Assembly: GCA_033782935.1 (NCBI GenBank)
Contig: JAWQEG010001329.1
Span: 1 to 64,000 of the forward strand
Direction: 5' to 3'
DNA from: Petrolisthes cinctipes
Lineage: Eukaryota > Arthropoda > Malacostraca > Decapoda > Porcellanidae
DNA length: 64,000 bases
Shown here: one piece after another, positions 1-11,689 of the stretch
Numbering within the stretch: the first letter of the stretch is position 1
Layout of the letters: the number at the start of each line of letters is the position of its first letter
Position numbers and translations under genes: made by a program
Notes under the pieces: generated by a model
Told to the model about the DNA's origin: nothing
What the model saw: the letters and a program-made list of their open reading frames with translations, nothing else
The model's database searches: none

Positions 1-546
1 TTGGTTGGTTAGTTAGTTGGTTGTATGGTTGGTGGGTTGGTGAGTTGGTTGTCTGGTTGGTTGGTGGGTTGGTTAGTTAGTTAGTTAGTTGGTTGTATGG
101 TTGGTTAGTTGGTTGGTTGGTTAGTTAGTTGAGTGGTTGGTTGGTGGGTTAGCTAGTTAGTTGAGTGGTTGGTCGTCTGGTTGGTTGGTGGGTTGGTTGG
201 TGGGTTGGATAGTCAGTATAATGGTTGGTTGGTTGGTTAGTTAGTTAGTTGAGTGGTTGGTTGTCTGGTTGGTTGTCTGGTTGATTGGTGGGTTGGTTGG
301 TTGGTTGGTTGGTTGGTGAGTTGGTTAGTTGGTTGTCTGGTTGGTTGGTGGTTTGGTGGGTGGGTTGGTTGGTTGTCTGGTTGGTTAGTTGGTTGGTTGG
401 TTAGTTAGTCAGTATAATGGTTGGTTGGTGGGTTGGTTAGTTAGTTGGTTGGTGAGTTGGTTAGTCAGTATAATGGTTGGTTGGTGGGTTAGTTAGTTAG
501 TTGAGTGGTTGGTTGTCTGGTTGGTGGGAGGGTAGGTGAGTTGGTT
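1..546. repeat. Degenerate TTGG/TTAG tetranucleotide array
   Basis: Almost the whole stretch is built of ttgg, ttag and gggt words with small variations. A longer phrase (agtcagtataatggttgg) recurs near 210, 408 and 465, so parts of the array were duplicated as larger blocks. It is non-coding tandem repeat and runs off the left edge of the window, so its full length is unknown. Confidence 0.9.
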
Positions 547-614
547 GGATCTGAAAGGACCTGTGTTGCCTGTGGGTGAGATGGAGTTCGTGGAGTGTGA
601 AGACTAGACTAGTG

Positions 615-960
615 AGCGGAAAAGTAATTTGTAAGGGAGAGGAGGAGAGATGGAGAGGAGAGTGCTGGAGCCTTTGATGGTGAAGAAAAGATGGAGAAGA
701 TAGATGTTAGAGCCCTTGGTGACGAAGTGGTGGAGTGGTAGTGAGGAAAAGGTGGAGAAGATAGTGTTAGAGTCCTTGGTGACGAAGTGGTGGAGTGGTA
801 GTGAGGAAAAGGTGGTGAAGAAGAGGTGGAGAAGATAGTGTTAGAGTTCTTAGTGGTGGAGTGGTAGTGGTGGTGAAGGGATGGGAAGGTGGTGGAGGGG
901 AAAGAATGCACTGGTGGTGGTGGAAAAAAAGAGGTGGAGTGGTAGTGGTGGTGAAGGTTA
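615..960. repeat. Purine-rich minisatellite, 60-bp period
   Basis: The word ccttggtgacgaagtggtgg recurs at about 714 and 774, and a degenerate third copy follows near 846. This gives a 60-bp period of G/A-rich DNA. The open frames across it on both strands are a by-product of the repeat and low complexity; I see no domain. Confidence 0.75.
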
Positions 961-1361
<401 letters not shown>

Positions 1362-1435
1362 GGGGGCAGCGGATCCCCTCACAACCACCTCACCAACACT
1401 ACGTTTTTATTGCAACTTCGTGTCACGCTATCCAA

Positions 1436-1895
1436 ACCAACCTTCCTTCCTTCCTCCCTCTTTTCTTCCTTCCTCCTTTCTTCCTTCCTTCTTCCTTCTT
1501 TCCCTCCTCCCTTTCTTACTTCCTTCCTTCCTTCCTTCCTTCTAATTCCTACTAGACCTCTCTACACACCTTTCCCTTCTTCCCCCTTCCTTGCTATCCT
1601 TCCCTCCCTTCCTTCATTTCTTCCTTCCCTTTAGACACTTCTCCCTCCCTTCCTCCTTCCTTCCTTCCTTTAGCTATTCCCTCGCTCTCCCTCCTTCCTT
1701 CATATTAGCTACATCCCTCTTCCTTCACTCCCTCCTTCTTTCATCTTTCTTAATCCTTTATAGTCACATCCATCCTATTCCTTCCCTCTCCTCCTTTCAT
1801 TTCTTTCTCTTCCCTCCCTCTCCCCCGTTTCATACTTCTCTGTATCCACTCCTACATCCACTTTCCATCCTATCCCTCCCTCCCTCCCTCCATCT
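1436..1895. repeat. (TTCC)n-rich polypyrimidine tract
   Basis: Roughly 450 bases are dominated by ttcc, ctcc and cttc words with very few purines on the + strand. The longest pure run is near 1519-1541. The resulting Ser/Leu/Pro/Phe ORFs are low complexity and not counted as genes. Confidence 0.85.
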
Positions 1896-2150
1896 GGTAA
1901 ATCCTCTACTTAAACTAAAATTTCATTCCATAATTACTAGCCTAGCCATGAGAGATAAACTATATACGGTAAACATCAAGCCAATCTTCCTTTGTTTTGG
2001 TATATGCTTTGTGCTCTGGTTCACGCTGGGATAGAGAGTATACAATTAAAGAAGATGTCTTATTGTTTGGTTTGGTTTTGGGTTATACATTGAGGAAGAA
2101 AACTGAAATTTGATTCTGGCATAATCTGTCTCTCGAAATGGAAGTTGTAA

Positions 2151-2317
2151 TTAAGGGGAGATTCTTTTGTTGGTGAATTGGAAGGTGTGTGCTTCTTCCA
2201 AACTATGCCATGAAACAAACAGATCCCCTATTAGTAACATTGAGGGCGTCTGTTTTCTGGTATAGTTAGGAGGAATCAGTAGCCTTCCATTTTACCAACA
2301 AGAAAATCTCCCCTGAA
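2151..2317. mobile_element. Fold-back MITE, family A, copy 1
   Basis: The two ends are inverted copies: aaggggagattc at the left and gaaaatctcccct at the right. Further inward gttggtgaattggaagg pairs with ccttccattttaccaac. An inner palindromic pair (ccaaactatgcc, ggtatagttagg) flanks a short loop. At about 167 bp with no coding capacity it fits a non-autonomous hairpin element. Related copies lie at 3282-3497 and 11000-11157. The superfamily is unknown and no clear target-site duplication was seen. Confidence 0.65.
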
Positions 2318-2341
2318 AGGCAGTCTCATCTCTAACTCGCC

Positions 2342-2533
<192 letters not shown>

Positions 2534-2699
2534 AGCCCTTGGGACACGAGAATATTATGGGGGAGAGATGGGAAGAGCATGTATGTGTGTGTGTGTTGTG
2601 GCCTCTAGACACTCTTCACTTTTAAGGGGTGTAGTGTGTTGTGTTGAGTTTCTGTCCTTGTGTTGTCATCTGTCAACAAACTCTCTCTATCCAGGTTAA

Positions 2700-2995
2700 C
2701 ACCACCATAAACATACAAATATACATACAAATATACATACAGATATAAATACAAATATAATTACACATATAAATACAAATATGAATACAAATATATATGC
2801 AGATATACATAGAGATATAAATACAAATACAAATATACATATAAATACAAATATAAGTACAGATATAGATAAAGATATTCATATAAATACAAATACTCAA
2901 TACAAATACTTATATATACATATGGATGAAAATATTTATGAATACATATGAATAAAGATACATATGAATACATTTGAATATATATATTTATTTTT
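2700..2995. repeat. ATAC/AAAT-rich degenerate tandem repeat
   Basis: The segment is built from variations of atacaaat and atatac in an irregular 6- to 12-base rhythm. It is A/T-rich and non-coding. Confidence 0.8.
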
Positions 2996-3073
2996 GCATA
3001 TACAAATACTATAAAATATAAATTTTCAATCTAAAAATACGATTAACTAAGGGGCTTTCACTTCTCCAATGTC

Positions 3074-3208
3074 CATTTTTTTTTTTTTTTTTTTAATCTG
3101 TTATCTTTTGTGAATACTGTCCCACCTCTCTCAGTCACCTTCTTCCTCGGGCGCCATATGACCTCGCTGTTGCGTCGCCTAACACCAATCAATCAATCAA
3201 TCAATCCA
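3074..3208. repeat. Retroposon-like 3' tail with (CAAT)n end
   Basis: A T run (about 3076-3094) precedes a GC-rich segment containing gggcgccatatgacctcgct that ends in five to six CAAT units (about 3186-3206). A non-repetitive GC-rich tail ending in a short simple repeat is typical of LINE or SINE 3' ends. I cannot name the family. Confidence 0.4.
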
Positions 3209-3281
3209 TCTTCATTCTAAAGCTTGAGAAATACCCATTAGTGCATCATTTCGTGTTGACCACAGAGAATGGTGGCAGTGT

Positions 3282-3497
3282 CTACCTAAACTGTTTGTTA
3301 ATAAACTTCCGTCTGCCATGTAGTGTGGGTTTTCTTCTCGTCATAGACAAACACTCCCGAGATATTCCACCAGTCCTCCTAACTATACCAGAAAACAGAC
3401 ACCCCCATTTGTAACACTGAGGTCCTTTTTTCTTCGTGGCATAGTTTGGATGAATCAGTAGCACTCCAATTTACCAACCAGAGATTCTCCCCTTAAA
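3282..3497. mobile_element. Fold-back MITE, family A, copy 2 (partly degraded)
   Basis: The right half closely matches copy 1: a ggcatagttt core, then aatcagtagcactccaattt and a tctcccctta end. The inner left arm (cctaactataccagaaaacag) is the inverted partner. The outer left arm is poorly preserved, so the left boundary is approximate. Confidence 0.5.
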
Positions 3498-3623
3498 CAC
3501 CAGACACATGATGCATTTAAATCACCAGAGCCAAGTATAAATGTCACACAACACATGCATTTAAATGACCACTAACAACACCAACACCAACACCACTCTA
3601 AATGTAAACTACTATGTTATATT

Positions 3624-3670
3624 GTGTGTGTGTGTGTGTGTGTGTGTGTGAAGGAAATGAGGGAAAGATA

Positions 3671-3706
<36 letters not shown>

Positions 3707-3723
3707 AAAATGGGGGAAAGATA

Positions 3724-3793
<70 letters not shown>
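3624..3793. repeat. (GT)n in three blocks
   Basis: Three GT tracts are separated by two near-identical spacers of the type gaaaatgggggaaagataac. This points to duplication of a tract-plus-spacer unit. It is non-coding. Confidence 0.9.
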
Positions 3794-3796
<3 letters not shown>

Positions 3797-3982
3797 AGGT
3801 GAAATATTTCGCACTTTTCTGCAAATTATAAAAACTGGAATTTGTATACGTGAAACATGGATCTGCATTCAGAAAATCCATGGAGTGAACCTTTGACCTC
3901 TGACCTTTGACTTTTGATGGGTGCCAATAATTCTCTCGAGGCACCAAACCCTAATGTCACACTGAGTTTGGATTTGTATTCA

Positions 3983-4043
3983 TGTTTTATTGTTGTTGTT
4001 GTTTTGTTGTTGTTGTTGTTATTTTTGTTTTTGTTGTTGTTGT
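3983..4043. repeat. (TTG)n trinucleotide tract
   Basis: An interrupted run of ttg units with a few tttt interruptions. No other signal is seen. Confidence 0.8.
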
Positions 4044-4121
4044 GTGCAAGGATGAGCAGGATATGAGGTTTTTGACGTCATGTTAATTAATGGGGTATTA
4101 TATGTATATTTTTGGTGTGTA

Positions 4122-4256
4122 CAGTTATGGACATATGAAACAGACACTTGATAATATGGGACCCCTCACTGAGCATTATTAGAGACGATCTTGTCCTGTT
4201 CTATGTTTGATAAGGGACCCTGTTTGAAGTGTGTCTGTTTCATATGTCCGCAACTG
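4122..4256. mobile_element. TA-flanked MITE, Tc1/mariner-like
   Basis: This 135-bp element has 26-bp terminal inverted repeats that begin cagttatggacatatgaaac on the left. The right end, read in reverse complement, differs at two positions (gc for at). A TA dinucleotide abuts each end (4120-4121 and 4257-4258). TA duplication with CAGT ends fits non-autonomous Tc1/mariner elements; the assignment is inference because no transposase is present. Confidence 0.75.
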
Positions 4257-4750
4257 TACATTAGAGCTCTTTGTTGATTCCTCCAAAGTATATCAGTAAA
4301 TAGAGTTACATTTATGAAATTAATGGTAGCCTACTTGTTGCTTGGAATAGTTTGGAATACGGTAATCAATTGCTTCAGATTTACACACACTGTTGTTTTC
4401 GAGTGCTTACAACATATAGAAAATGTAAGACTATTTAACTGCAACACAACGTTATATTAGGTTTGTTGTTTTGCTAATTACCGAGTCACTATTGTAGGTA
4501 GACCATTCACTGTAGTACTTCCAGAATAATGACCTCTCTTTCCATACAGCCTGTCTACGAATTCCTGTGGCCAACCGTACATGTTGATGGTAAATCTAGA
4601 GCAAATGATTCCTCCTCTAAATTATTCCCAGCAACAGGACACCATTACTTTTGTTGATCATAAAACAGCTGACAAACGTGTTGGTGTTATGTGAGCGTTC
4701 TATTACCCTTCATGTAATATAGTTAACCATTACTTTATATATAGAGGGCA

Positions 4751-4906
4751 TTAAGGACGCTCTTGATGTTGTCAGAATATTGGAGGTTAACGAGTCCTTC
4801 ATACATTACCACGAAACACCACCTACATTAAAGGAGCTTATTTTGTGACATAATCAGAAGGAATCAGAAGTCACCAAGTCTCATACACGATCACAGGGTC
4901 CCTTAA
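4751..4906. mobile_element. Fold-back MITE, family B, copy 1
   Basis: The left end (ttaagg, then gtcagaatattggagg) is mirrored by the right end (gatcacagggtcccttaa). Paired internal words include ccacgaaacacca. Related copies occur at 13565-13688 and 15769-15940 with the same agggtccctta terminus. It is non-coding. Confidence 0.55.
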
Positions 4907-5159
4907 ATTTGTACGATATTGCAATTAAAGAGACTTAATATTGCATGTTCATCTCTTGCATCCTATAGAGAGTTGATCATTTAACATTTTGTTAATTTAT
5001 TAGGGTTTGAGGGCACTACATTGTATTGCAATAAAAGAAACTTAATATTGCATGGATCTCTCTTGCAACACAAAGCAAGTCTAACGTTGCAACACAAAGC
5101 AAGTCTAACGTTGCAATAAAAAGCTAGTCTATTGTTCCAATAAAAAGCTCGTCTTGCAA

Positions 5160-6058
5160 CACAACACCAGTCTATCGTTGCAACACAAAGCTCTAACGTC
5201 ACAACACAAAGCTCTAACACCACAACACAAAGCTCTAACACCACAACACAAAGCTCTAACACCACAACACAAAAGCTCTAACACCACAACACAAAGCTCT
5301 AACACCACAACACAAAGCTCTAACACCACAACACAAAGCTCTAACACCACAACACAAAGCCCTAACACCACAACACAAAGCTCTAACACCACAACACAAA
5401 GCTCTAACGTCACAACACAAAGCTCTAACGTCACAACACAAAGCTCTAACGTCACAACACTAAGCTCTAACACCACAACACAAAGCTCTAACACCACAAC
5501 ACAAAGCTCTAACTTCACAACACAAAGCTCTAACGTCACAACACAAAGCTCTAACGTCACAACACAAAGCTCTAACACCACAACACAAAGCTCTAACGTC
5601 ACAACACAAAGCTCTAACACCACAACACAAAGCTCTAACACCACAACACAAAGCTCTAACACCACAACACAAAGCTCTAACACCACAACACAAAGCTCTA
5701 ACACCACAACACAAAGCTCTAACACCACAACACAAAGCTCTAACGTCACAACACAAAGCTCTAACGTCACAACACAAAGCTCTAACGTCACAACACTAAG
5801 CTCTAACACCACAACACAAAGCTCTAACACCACAACACAAAGCTCTAACTTCACAACACAAAGCTCTAACGTCACAACACAAAGCTCTAACGTCACAACA
5901 CAAAGCTCTAACACCACAACACAAAGCTCTAACACCACAACACAAAGCTCTAACACCACAACACAAAGCTCTAACTTCACAACACAAAGCTCTAACACCA
6001 CAACACAAAGCTCTAACGTCACAACACAAAGCTCTAACGTCACAACACAAAGCTCTAA
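5160..6058. repeat. 21-bp satellite (about 41 copies) with 336-bp higher-order repeat
   Basis: The unit is aacaccacaacacaaagctct, with variants in which acc is replaced by gtc or ttc, and one variant (cactaag for cacaaag). The rare cactaag variant occurs at 5461 and again at 5797, exactly 16 units (336 bp) apart, inside the same order of gtc, acc and ttc variants. A block was therefore duplicated. Because 21 is a multiple of three, frames on both strands stay open over hundreds of codons (Thr-Thr-Gln-Ser on +, Leu-Cys-Val-rich on -). I regard these as artefacts. Confidence 0.95.
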
Positions 6059-6135
6059 GCACTGCAGCAGGTTTTATCGTCAGTGGAGGCGGAAGCAGCC
6101 CTCACCACCACCACGCTCAATACTAAGGTTGCGTC

Positions 6136-6530
6136 CTTCCCTCTGTCCTGCCCTGTCTTGTCCTGTCCTGTCCTAATATTATCCTGTCCTGTCGTGTCGT
6201 GTCGTGTCTTGTCCTGTCCTGTATTGTCCTGTCGTGTCCTAATATTGTCCTGTCCTGTCCTGTCGTGTCCTGTCCTGTCCTGTCTTGTCCTGTATTGTCC
6301 TGTCCTGTCTTATCCTGCCCTATCGTGTCCTGTCCTGTCGTGTCCTGTCCTGTCGTGTCCTGTCCTGTCCTGTCTTGTATTATTCTGTCAGTGTGATAAT
6401 GTTGTCTTGTTTTGTCCTGTCCTGTATTGTCTTGTCCTGTTTTGTATTGTCCTGTCGTGTCCTAATATTGTCTTGTCCTGTCCTGTCCTATCCTGTCCTA
6501 CCTTGTCCTGTCCTGTCCTGTCTTTATTTA
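6136..6530. repeat. (TCCTG)n pentanucleotide array
   Basis: The array is tcctg repeated with tcgtg and tcttg variants and interspersed taatattg interruptions. A looser ccctacc/ctgcc-rich extension continues to about 6870. Cys-Pro-Val-Leu-Ser ORFs arise from the five-base unit. Confidence 0.9.
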
Positions 6531-6882
6531 TCCCGTCTTACCCCCACAATGCAGTGACCTGTCCTTCCCTCTCTGGTCCTGTTCTGATATACACTAATTA
6601 CACACGTAGCTGCCCTGCCCTTCTACTCTGTCTTCCAAATTGCCCAGACCTGCCCTGCCCTTCCTGTCCTTCCTCAAATATTGCCCTTCCTTACTCTGTC
6701 TTACTCTACTTTACTGTCCTACCTATCCCTACCCTGTCCTGCCTTACCCTACCTTATCCTACCCATCCCTACCCTGTCCTGCCTTACCCTACCCTTCCTA
6801 TTCTCTGCTATCCAACATTATATTTCCCTTCCCTATTCTCTTCTGCCCTGCCCTTCCTACCCTCCCTACTCTCCCTTGTCCA

Positions 6883-7440
<558 letters not shown>

Positions 7441-7454
7441 AGTACCGGTACATT

Positions 7455-7780
7455 CTTCCTCCCTCACTCCCTCACTAATCCTTCCTCAGTTCCTCTCTTT
7501 CTCTCACATCTAACGTTTTTAATCTCCCACCTACTCTCATTCTCCTTTCACTCCCTCACCAATCCTTCCTCTCTTTCTCTCACATCTAACGTTTTTAATC
7601 TCTCACCTACTCTCATTCTCATTTCACTCCCTCACCAATCCTTCCTCTCTTTCTCTCACATCTAACGTTTTAAATTTCCCACCTACTCTCATTCCCCTCT
7701 CACTCCCTCACCAATCCTTCCTCTCATTTTCCCACATCTAACGTTTTTACCTCCAACTCCTTCTCCTTCTCAGTCACCAC
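7455..7780. repeat. 76-bp minisatellite, about four copies
   Basis: The word catctaacgttt occurs at 7507, 7583, 7659 and 7735, spaced exactly 76 bases apart. Each is preceded by a ctccctcac-aatccttcctc phrase. It is pyrimidine-rich and non-coding. Confidence 0.9.
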
Positions 7781-8142
7781 CCCCATGCAATCCCTTCCTT
7801 CTCCCTCATTCCCTTGACAACCCTTCCTCTCTTTCTCCCACTTCTTACCTCTTCATTACCCACTCACTATCATTCTAAATCACCATCACTGTCTCATTCT
7901 CTCACTCCCCCTCCCTCTCCACTACCACTACCACTACCACCACTACCACTACTACCACCACTATCACCCTCTTCATCACCACCAACCACAATCACCCTTA
8001 TAACACTCCCTCTACAAATATTTAATCACTTGTACCCAACCCTAGTATGACCCTTTGTGTTTGTGTTTGTGTGTGTGTGTGTGTGTTCCCTGGGTGCTAG
8101 TTCTCACACCACACACCAGGGTATAAAGCTGAAGGTTCATCC

Positions 8143-8191
<49 letters not shown>

Positions 8192-8640
8192 CAGAAAATT
8201 ATCCCCTTATAATCATCACTGTCTTCCTTCCCCACATGCACCATCTCCTTTCCTCCTCCTCCTCCTCCTCTTCCCCCTCCTCCTCCTTCTTCTCCTTTTC
8301 TTCTAATTAATCTGTATGTTGCCTCTCCTCTCCCCCATTTCTTTCATTGTACAGTTATATTTTAAACTCGTGTCTCTTATTATCACATATATGACCCAAT
8401 TGTGGAATCATTGTTCACTGTTTTACACATATATAATTCTTGGGAATATTTGACAGGTTTGTGGGTCGTATGCAAGAACTCTCCTGGTGTTGACGATAGT
8501 GTGGTAGCGATACGATGGCCCTGGTGTTTGTGTCAGGAGTCATTGTACCCGTACCAAGCCTTTCGTATGCACACACCACGAATGTTCTTAAATATGGTTT
8601 TAAATTCTACAATCATGTATGGACCATCAAAACTCTACAC
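7781..8640. other. Intergenic with short microsatellites
   Basis: It contains (CCA/CTA) words at 7915-8000, a short (GT)n at 8068-8086, (CT)n at 8145-8188 and (TCC)n at 8250-8300. The 8400-8640 part is unique sequence with a short ORF and no recognisable domain. Confidence 0.6.
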
Positions 8641-8641
8641 A

Positions 8642-8726
<85 letters not shown>
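8642..8726. repeat. (ACT)n(AAT)n compound microsatellite
   Basis: About 18 ACT units run directly into about 10 AAT units and then a short CATA run. Confidence 0.95.
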
Positions 8727-8727
<1 letters not shown>

Positions 8728-9153
8728 CATACATACATACATACATATTTCACACTAGTTCCTCACACATACTATATAGAATCGTGGGCCACCCTGACAC
8801 ACTTCACTCACTCGACTTCCCTCACACTCTTTCTTCACACTCCCATTTATTATTTATTATTTTTCTTCCTCCATTTTCCTCTTCCTTCTTCCTTCTACTC
8901 CTTTTCTTCCTCCTTCTTCTCCTCTATTTCTTATTCTTGTTCTCCTTGTTGTTCCTCTTCGTCTACATATAACATTGCCCTCTGGAGGAATATTGATAAC
9001 TGCTGCCCTGTAACCTCAATATGCTACATGGTCTTTGTGGTCTATATGTGTTGTACACTGTTTGATCATGTGAGTAATATTGTAAGCATCGTCCGAATAC
9101 ATTCTTATTTTGGGGGTTAAAACTCATCTATTAAAATATGCAGTATATACCGG

Positions 9154-9157
<4 letters not shown>
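8727..9157. other. Intergenic, no feature recognised
   Basis: The sequence is pyrimidine-rich to 8960 and then unique. No domain, splice pattern or structured RNA was recognised. Confidence 0.5.
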
Positions 9158-9209
<52 letters not shown>

Positions 9210-9319
9210 CATATGTTTGCCTGTGTGTGTGTGTGTGAGTGTGTGTGTGTGTGTGTGTTCATATGTTTGCCTGTGTGTGTGTGTGTGAGTGTGTGTGTGT
9301 GTGTGTTCATATGCTTGCC

Positions 9320-9366
<47 letters not shown>
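9158..9366. repeat. (GT)n with recurring ttcatatg-ttgcc spacer
   Basis: GT tracts are separated three times by ttcatatg(t/c)ttgcc. It is a duplicated tract-plus-spacer arrangement like the one at 3624-3793. Confidence 0.9.
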
Positions 9367-9369
<3 letters not shown>

Positions 9370-9439
9370 TATAATTGTAAGTTGTAATGCATAAATATTT
9401 GTTTCGTCCCCTTCACTAAAGCAGACCACCAGATACACC

Positions 9440-9745
9440 CTTAAAATTATACCATTACTATAACTACCATTACTACCACTACTACTACTACTACCAGTAC
9501 TACCACCACCACCATTACCACCACCACTACTACCACCACTACCACTACCATAACTACCACTACCATAACTACCACTACTACCACTACCACCATACCTACC
9601 ACTACCACCACTATCACTACCATAACTACCACTACCAACCCACCACTACTACCACCACCACCACTACTACCACTACCATAACTACCACTACCAACCCACC
9701 ACTACTACCATCACTACCACCACCACTACTACCACCACCATCAAC
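9440..9745. repeat. (ACC/ACT)n trinucleotide array
   Basis: Mixed acc, act and ata triplets run for about 300 bases. One block (ccataactaccactaccaa) appears twice. It is followed by a CT tract. Confidence 0.9.
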
Positions 9746-9752
9746 ACCAACA

Positions 9753-9756
<4 letters not shown>

Positions 9757-9817
<61 letters not shown>
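9757..9817. repeat. (CT)n microsatellite
   Basis: A perfect CT tract of about 60 bases. Confidence 0.95.
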
Positions 9818-9820
<3 letters not shown>

Positions 9821-10069
9821 TCATTTTAATCCTTCTGTTTTTCATTCCACATTCTTTCATCATCTTATCCTTTCATTCTATCAATCTTTCTCGTCTCTTT
9901 ATGCACCAGTTCGTTGTTTGCTTCTCTCCCCTTCCCTATTCCTTCATTCTTTTCCCATTATTCCTCTTAAACTTCCTCTTAATTTCTCTTCCATTTCCCC
10001 TTTCCTTCCTTCCTTATATACTGTCCCCTCTTTATAATCCTCTCTCCCCTCTTTGTAATTCCCTCACCC

Positions 10070-10405
10070 TACACACCACTACTATCACCGCTACTACTAT
10101 CACCACCATCACCAGTACTACCACTGCCACTATCACCAATATTACCACAACCACCACTACCACTATCACTACTATCACCACTACTAACTACTATCACCAC
10201 CATCACCACTACCACCAACACAACCACAACCACCACTATCACCACTACTACTATCACCACCACCAACACTACCACTACCACCCCCACTACCACTACCACA
10301 ACCACTACCACCATCACCACCAACACTACCACTACCACCAACACTACCACAACCACAACTACCACTACCACCACCACCACTACCACCATCACAATAACCA
10401 AACAA
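10070..10405. repeat. (ACC/ATC)n trinucleotide array
   Basis: A mixture of acc, atc, aca and act triplets, similar to 9440-9745. The Thr/His/Tyr ORF on + and the Val/Gly ORF on - are repeat artefacts. Confidence 0.9.
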
Positions 10406-10545
10406 CATATATTATCTTGGTGTAAGTGTATAACATCGTGTCGTTATAATGTTATAATATAAGTGAATAATAATTGTTCAGTGATATAAAATGTAACTAA
10501 TTTCTTTAGTTAACTGTATCCATTTCTCCTCAGGGAAGTCTAATC

Positions 10546-10686
10546 TCATCTGTGTATTATTATTATCTTTATTATCATTATCATTATCATCACTATCATC
10601 AATATAATTATTGATATTATTATTATTATTATTATTGATACTATTATTATCATTGTTATTATTACTATTATTGATATTATTATTGA

Positions 10687-10746
<60 letters not shown>

Positions 10747-10851
10747 CATTATCATCACTATCATCATTATAATTATTGATATTATTATTATTATTATTGA
10801 TACTATTATTATCATTGTTATTATTACTATTATTGATATTATTATTATTGA

Positions 10852-10921
<70 letters not shown>

Positions 10922-10978
10922 GATATTATCATTATTGTTAATGTTATTATTATTGATATTATTGATATGGCCGTCGTT
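10546..10978. repeat. (ATT)n array with a 162-bp internal duplication
   Basis: ATT units are interrupted by cat and gat triplets. A distinctive interruption pattern (gatactattattatcattg and neighbours) occurs at 10637 and again at 10799, so a block of about 162 bp was duplicated. It ends in (GTT)n and (GGT)n. Confidence 0.9.
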
Positions 10979-10999
10979 GTTGTTGTTGTTGATGGTGGT

Positions 11000-11157
11000 G
11001 GTGGTGGTGAATGGGAAGGTCTGTGATTCCTCCAAACTATACCGAGAAACAGATCCCCTATTAGTACCAATGAGGAAGTACCAATGAGGAATGTTTTCTG
11101 GCATAGTTAGGAGGAATCAGCAGCCTTCCAATTTACCAACAAAAGAATCTCCCCTTA
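11000..11157. mobile_element. Fold-back MITE, family A, copy 3
   Basis: It shares ccaaactata, aacagatcccctattagta and gcatagttaggaggaatcag with the element at 2151. It ends in the family terminus gaatctcccctta. The left arm merges with the adjacent GTT/GGT tract (tggtggtgaatgggaagg against ttggtgaattggaagg in copy 1). The left boundary is approximate. Confidence 0.6.
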
Positions 11158-11375
11158 ATTAAGTTATATTACAATTGTTACGTGTTAAGTTATATTACAA
11201 CTGTTACTTGTCAACACAAATGGCAGTAGCGTTATATAAGGTCATTTGATGGAATAATTATAAAAATGCAAGCCTGGTTCCATTCAGATCTTAATTTATC
11301 ATAACGATAATGACAAACCCGAGTGTAAAATGTGTGAAAATCAGGCCGGCTGGGGCTCTAGATAATAGTGTTTTA

Positions 11376-11488
<113 letters not shown>

Positions 11489-11689
11489 CCTATAAACCAA
11501 AAGAGATGATATCAATATGTCCCCTTTTTACTATCTTTCACTAACCCGAAATTTATCATGTAGAACACACAAATAGATATATGGACTATAGCATGAATCG
11601 ATTTATGTTGTATAAATGAATTCAGGTCCAGATAATGATTGTATTCATAGATAAGGATCACAGATAATTTTTGTGATACATACAGACTA

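Noticed and set aside
5129..6176. Long ORFs of 340 (+) and 304 (-) codons over the 21-bp satellite
   Set aside because: They exist because the unit length is divisible by three and the unit lacks stops. Open frames occur on both strands at once, and no start context or domain supports a protein.
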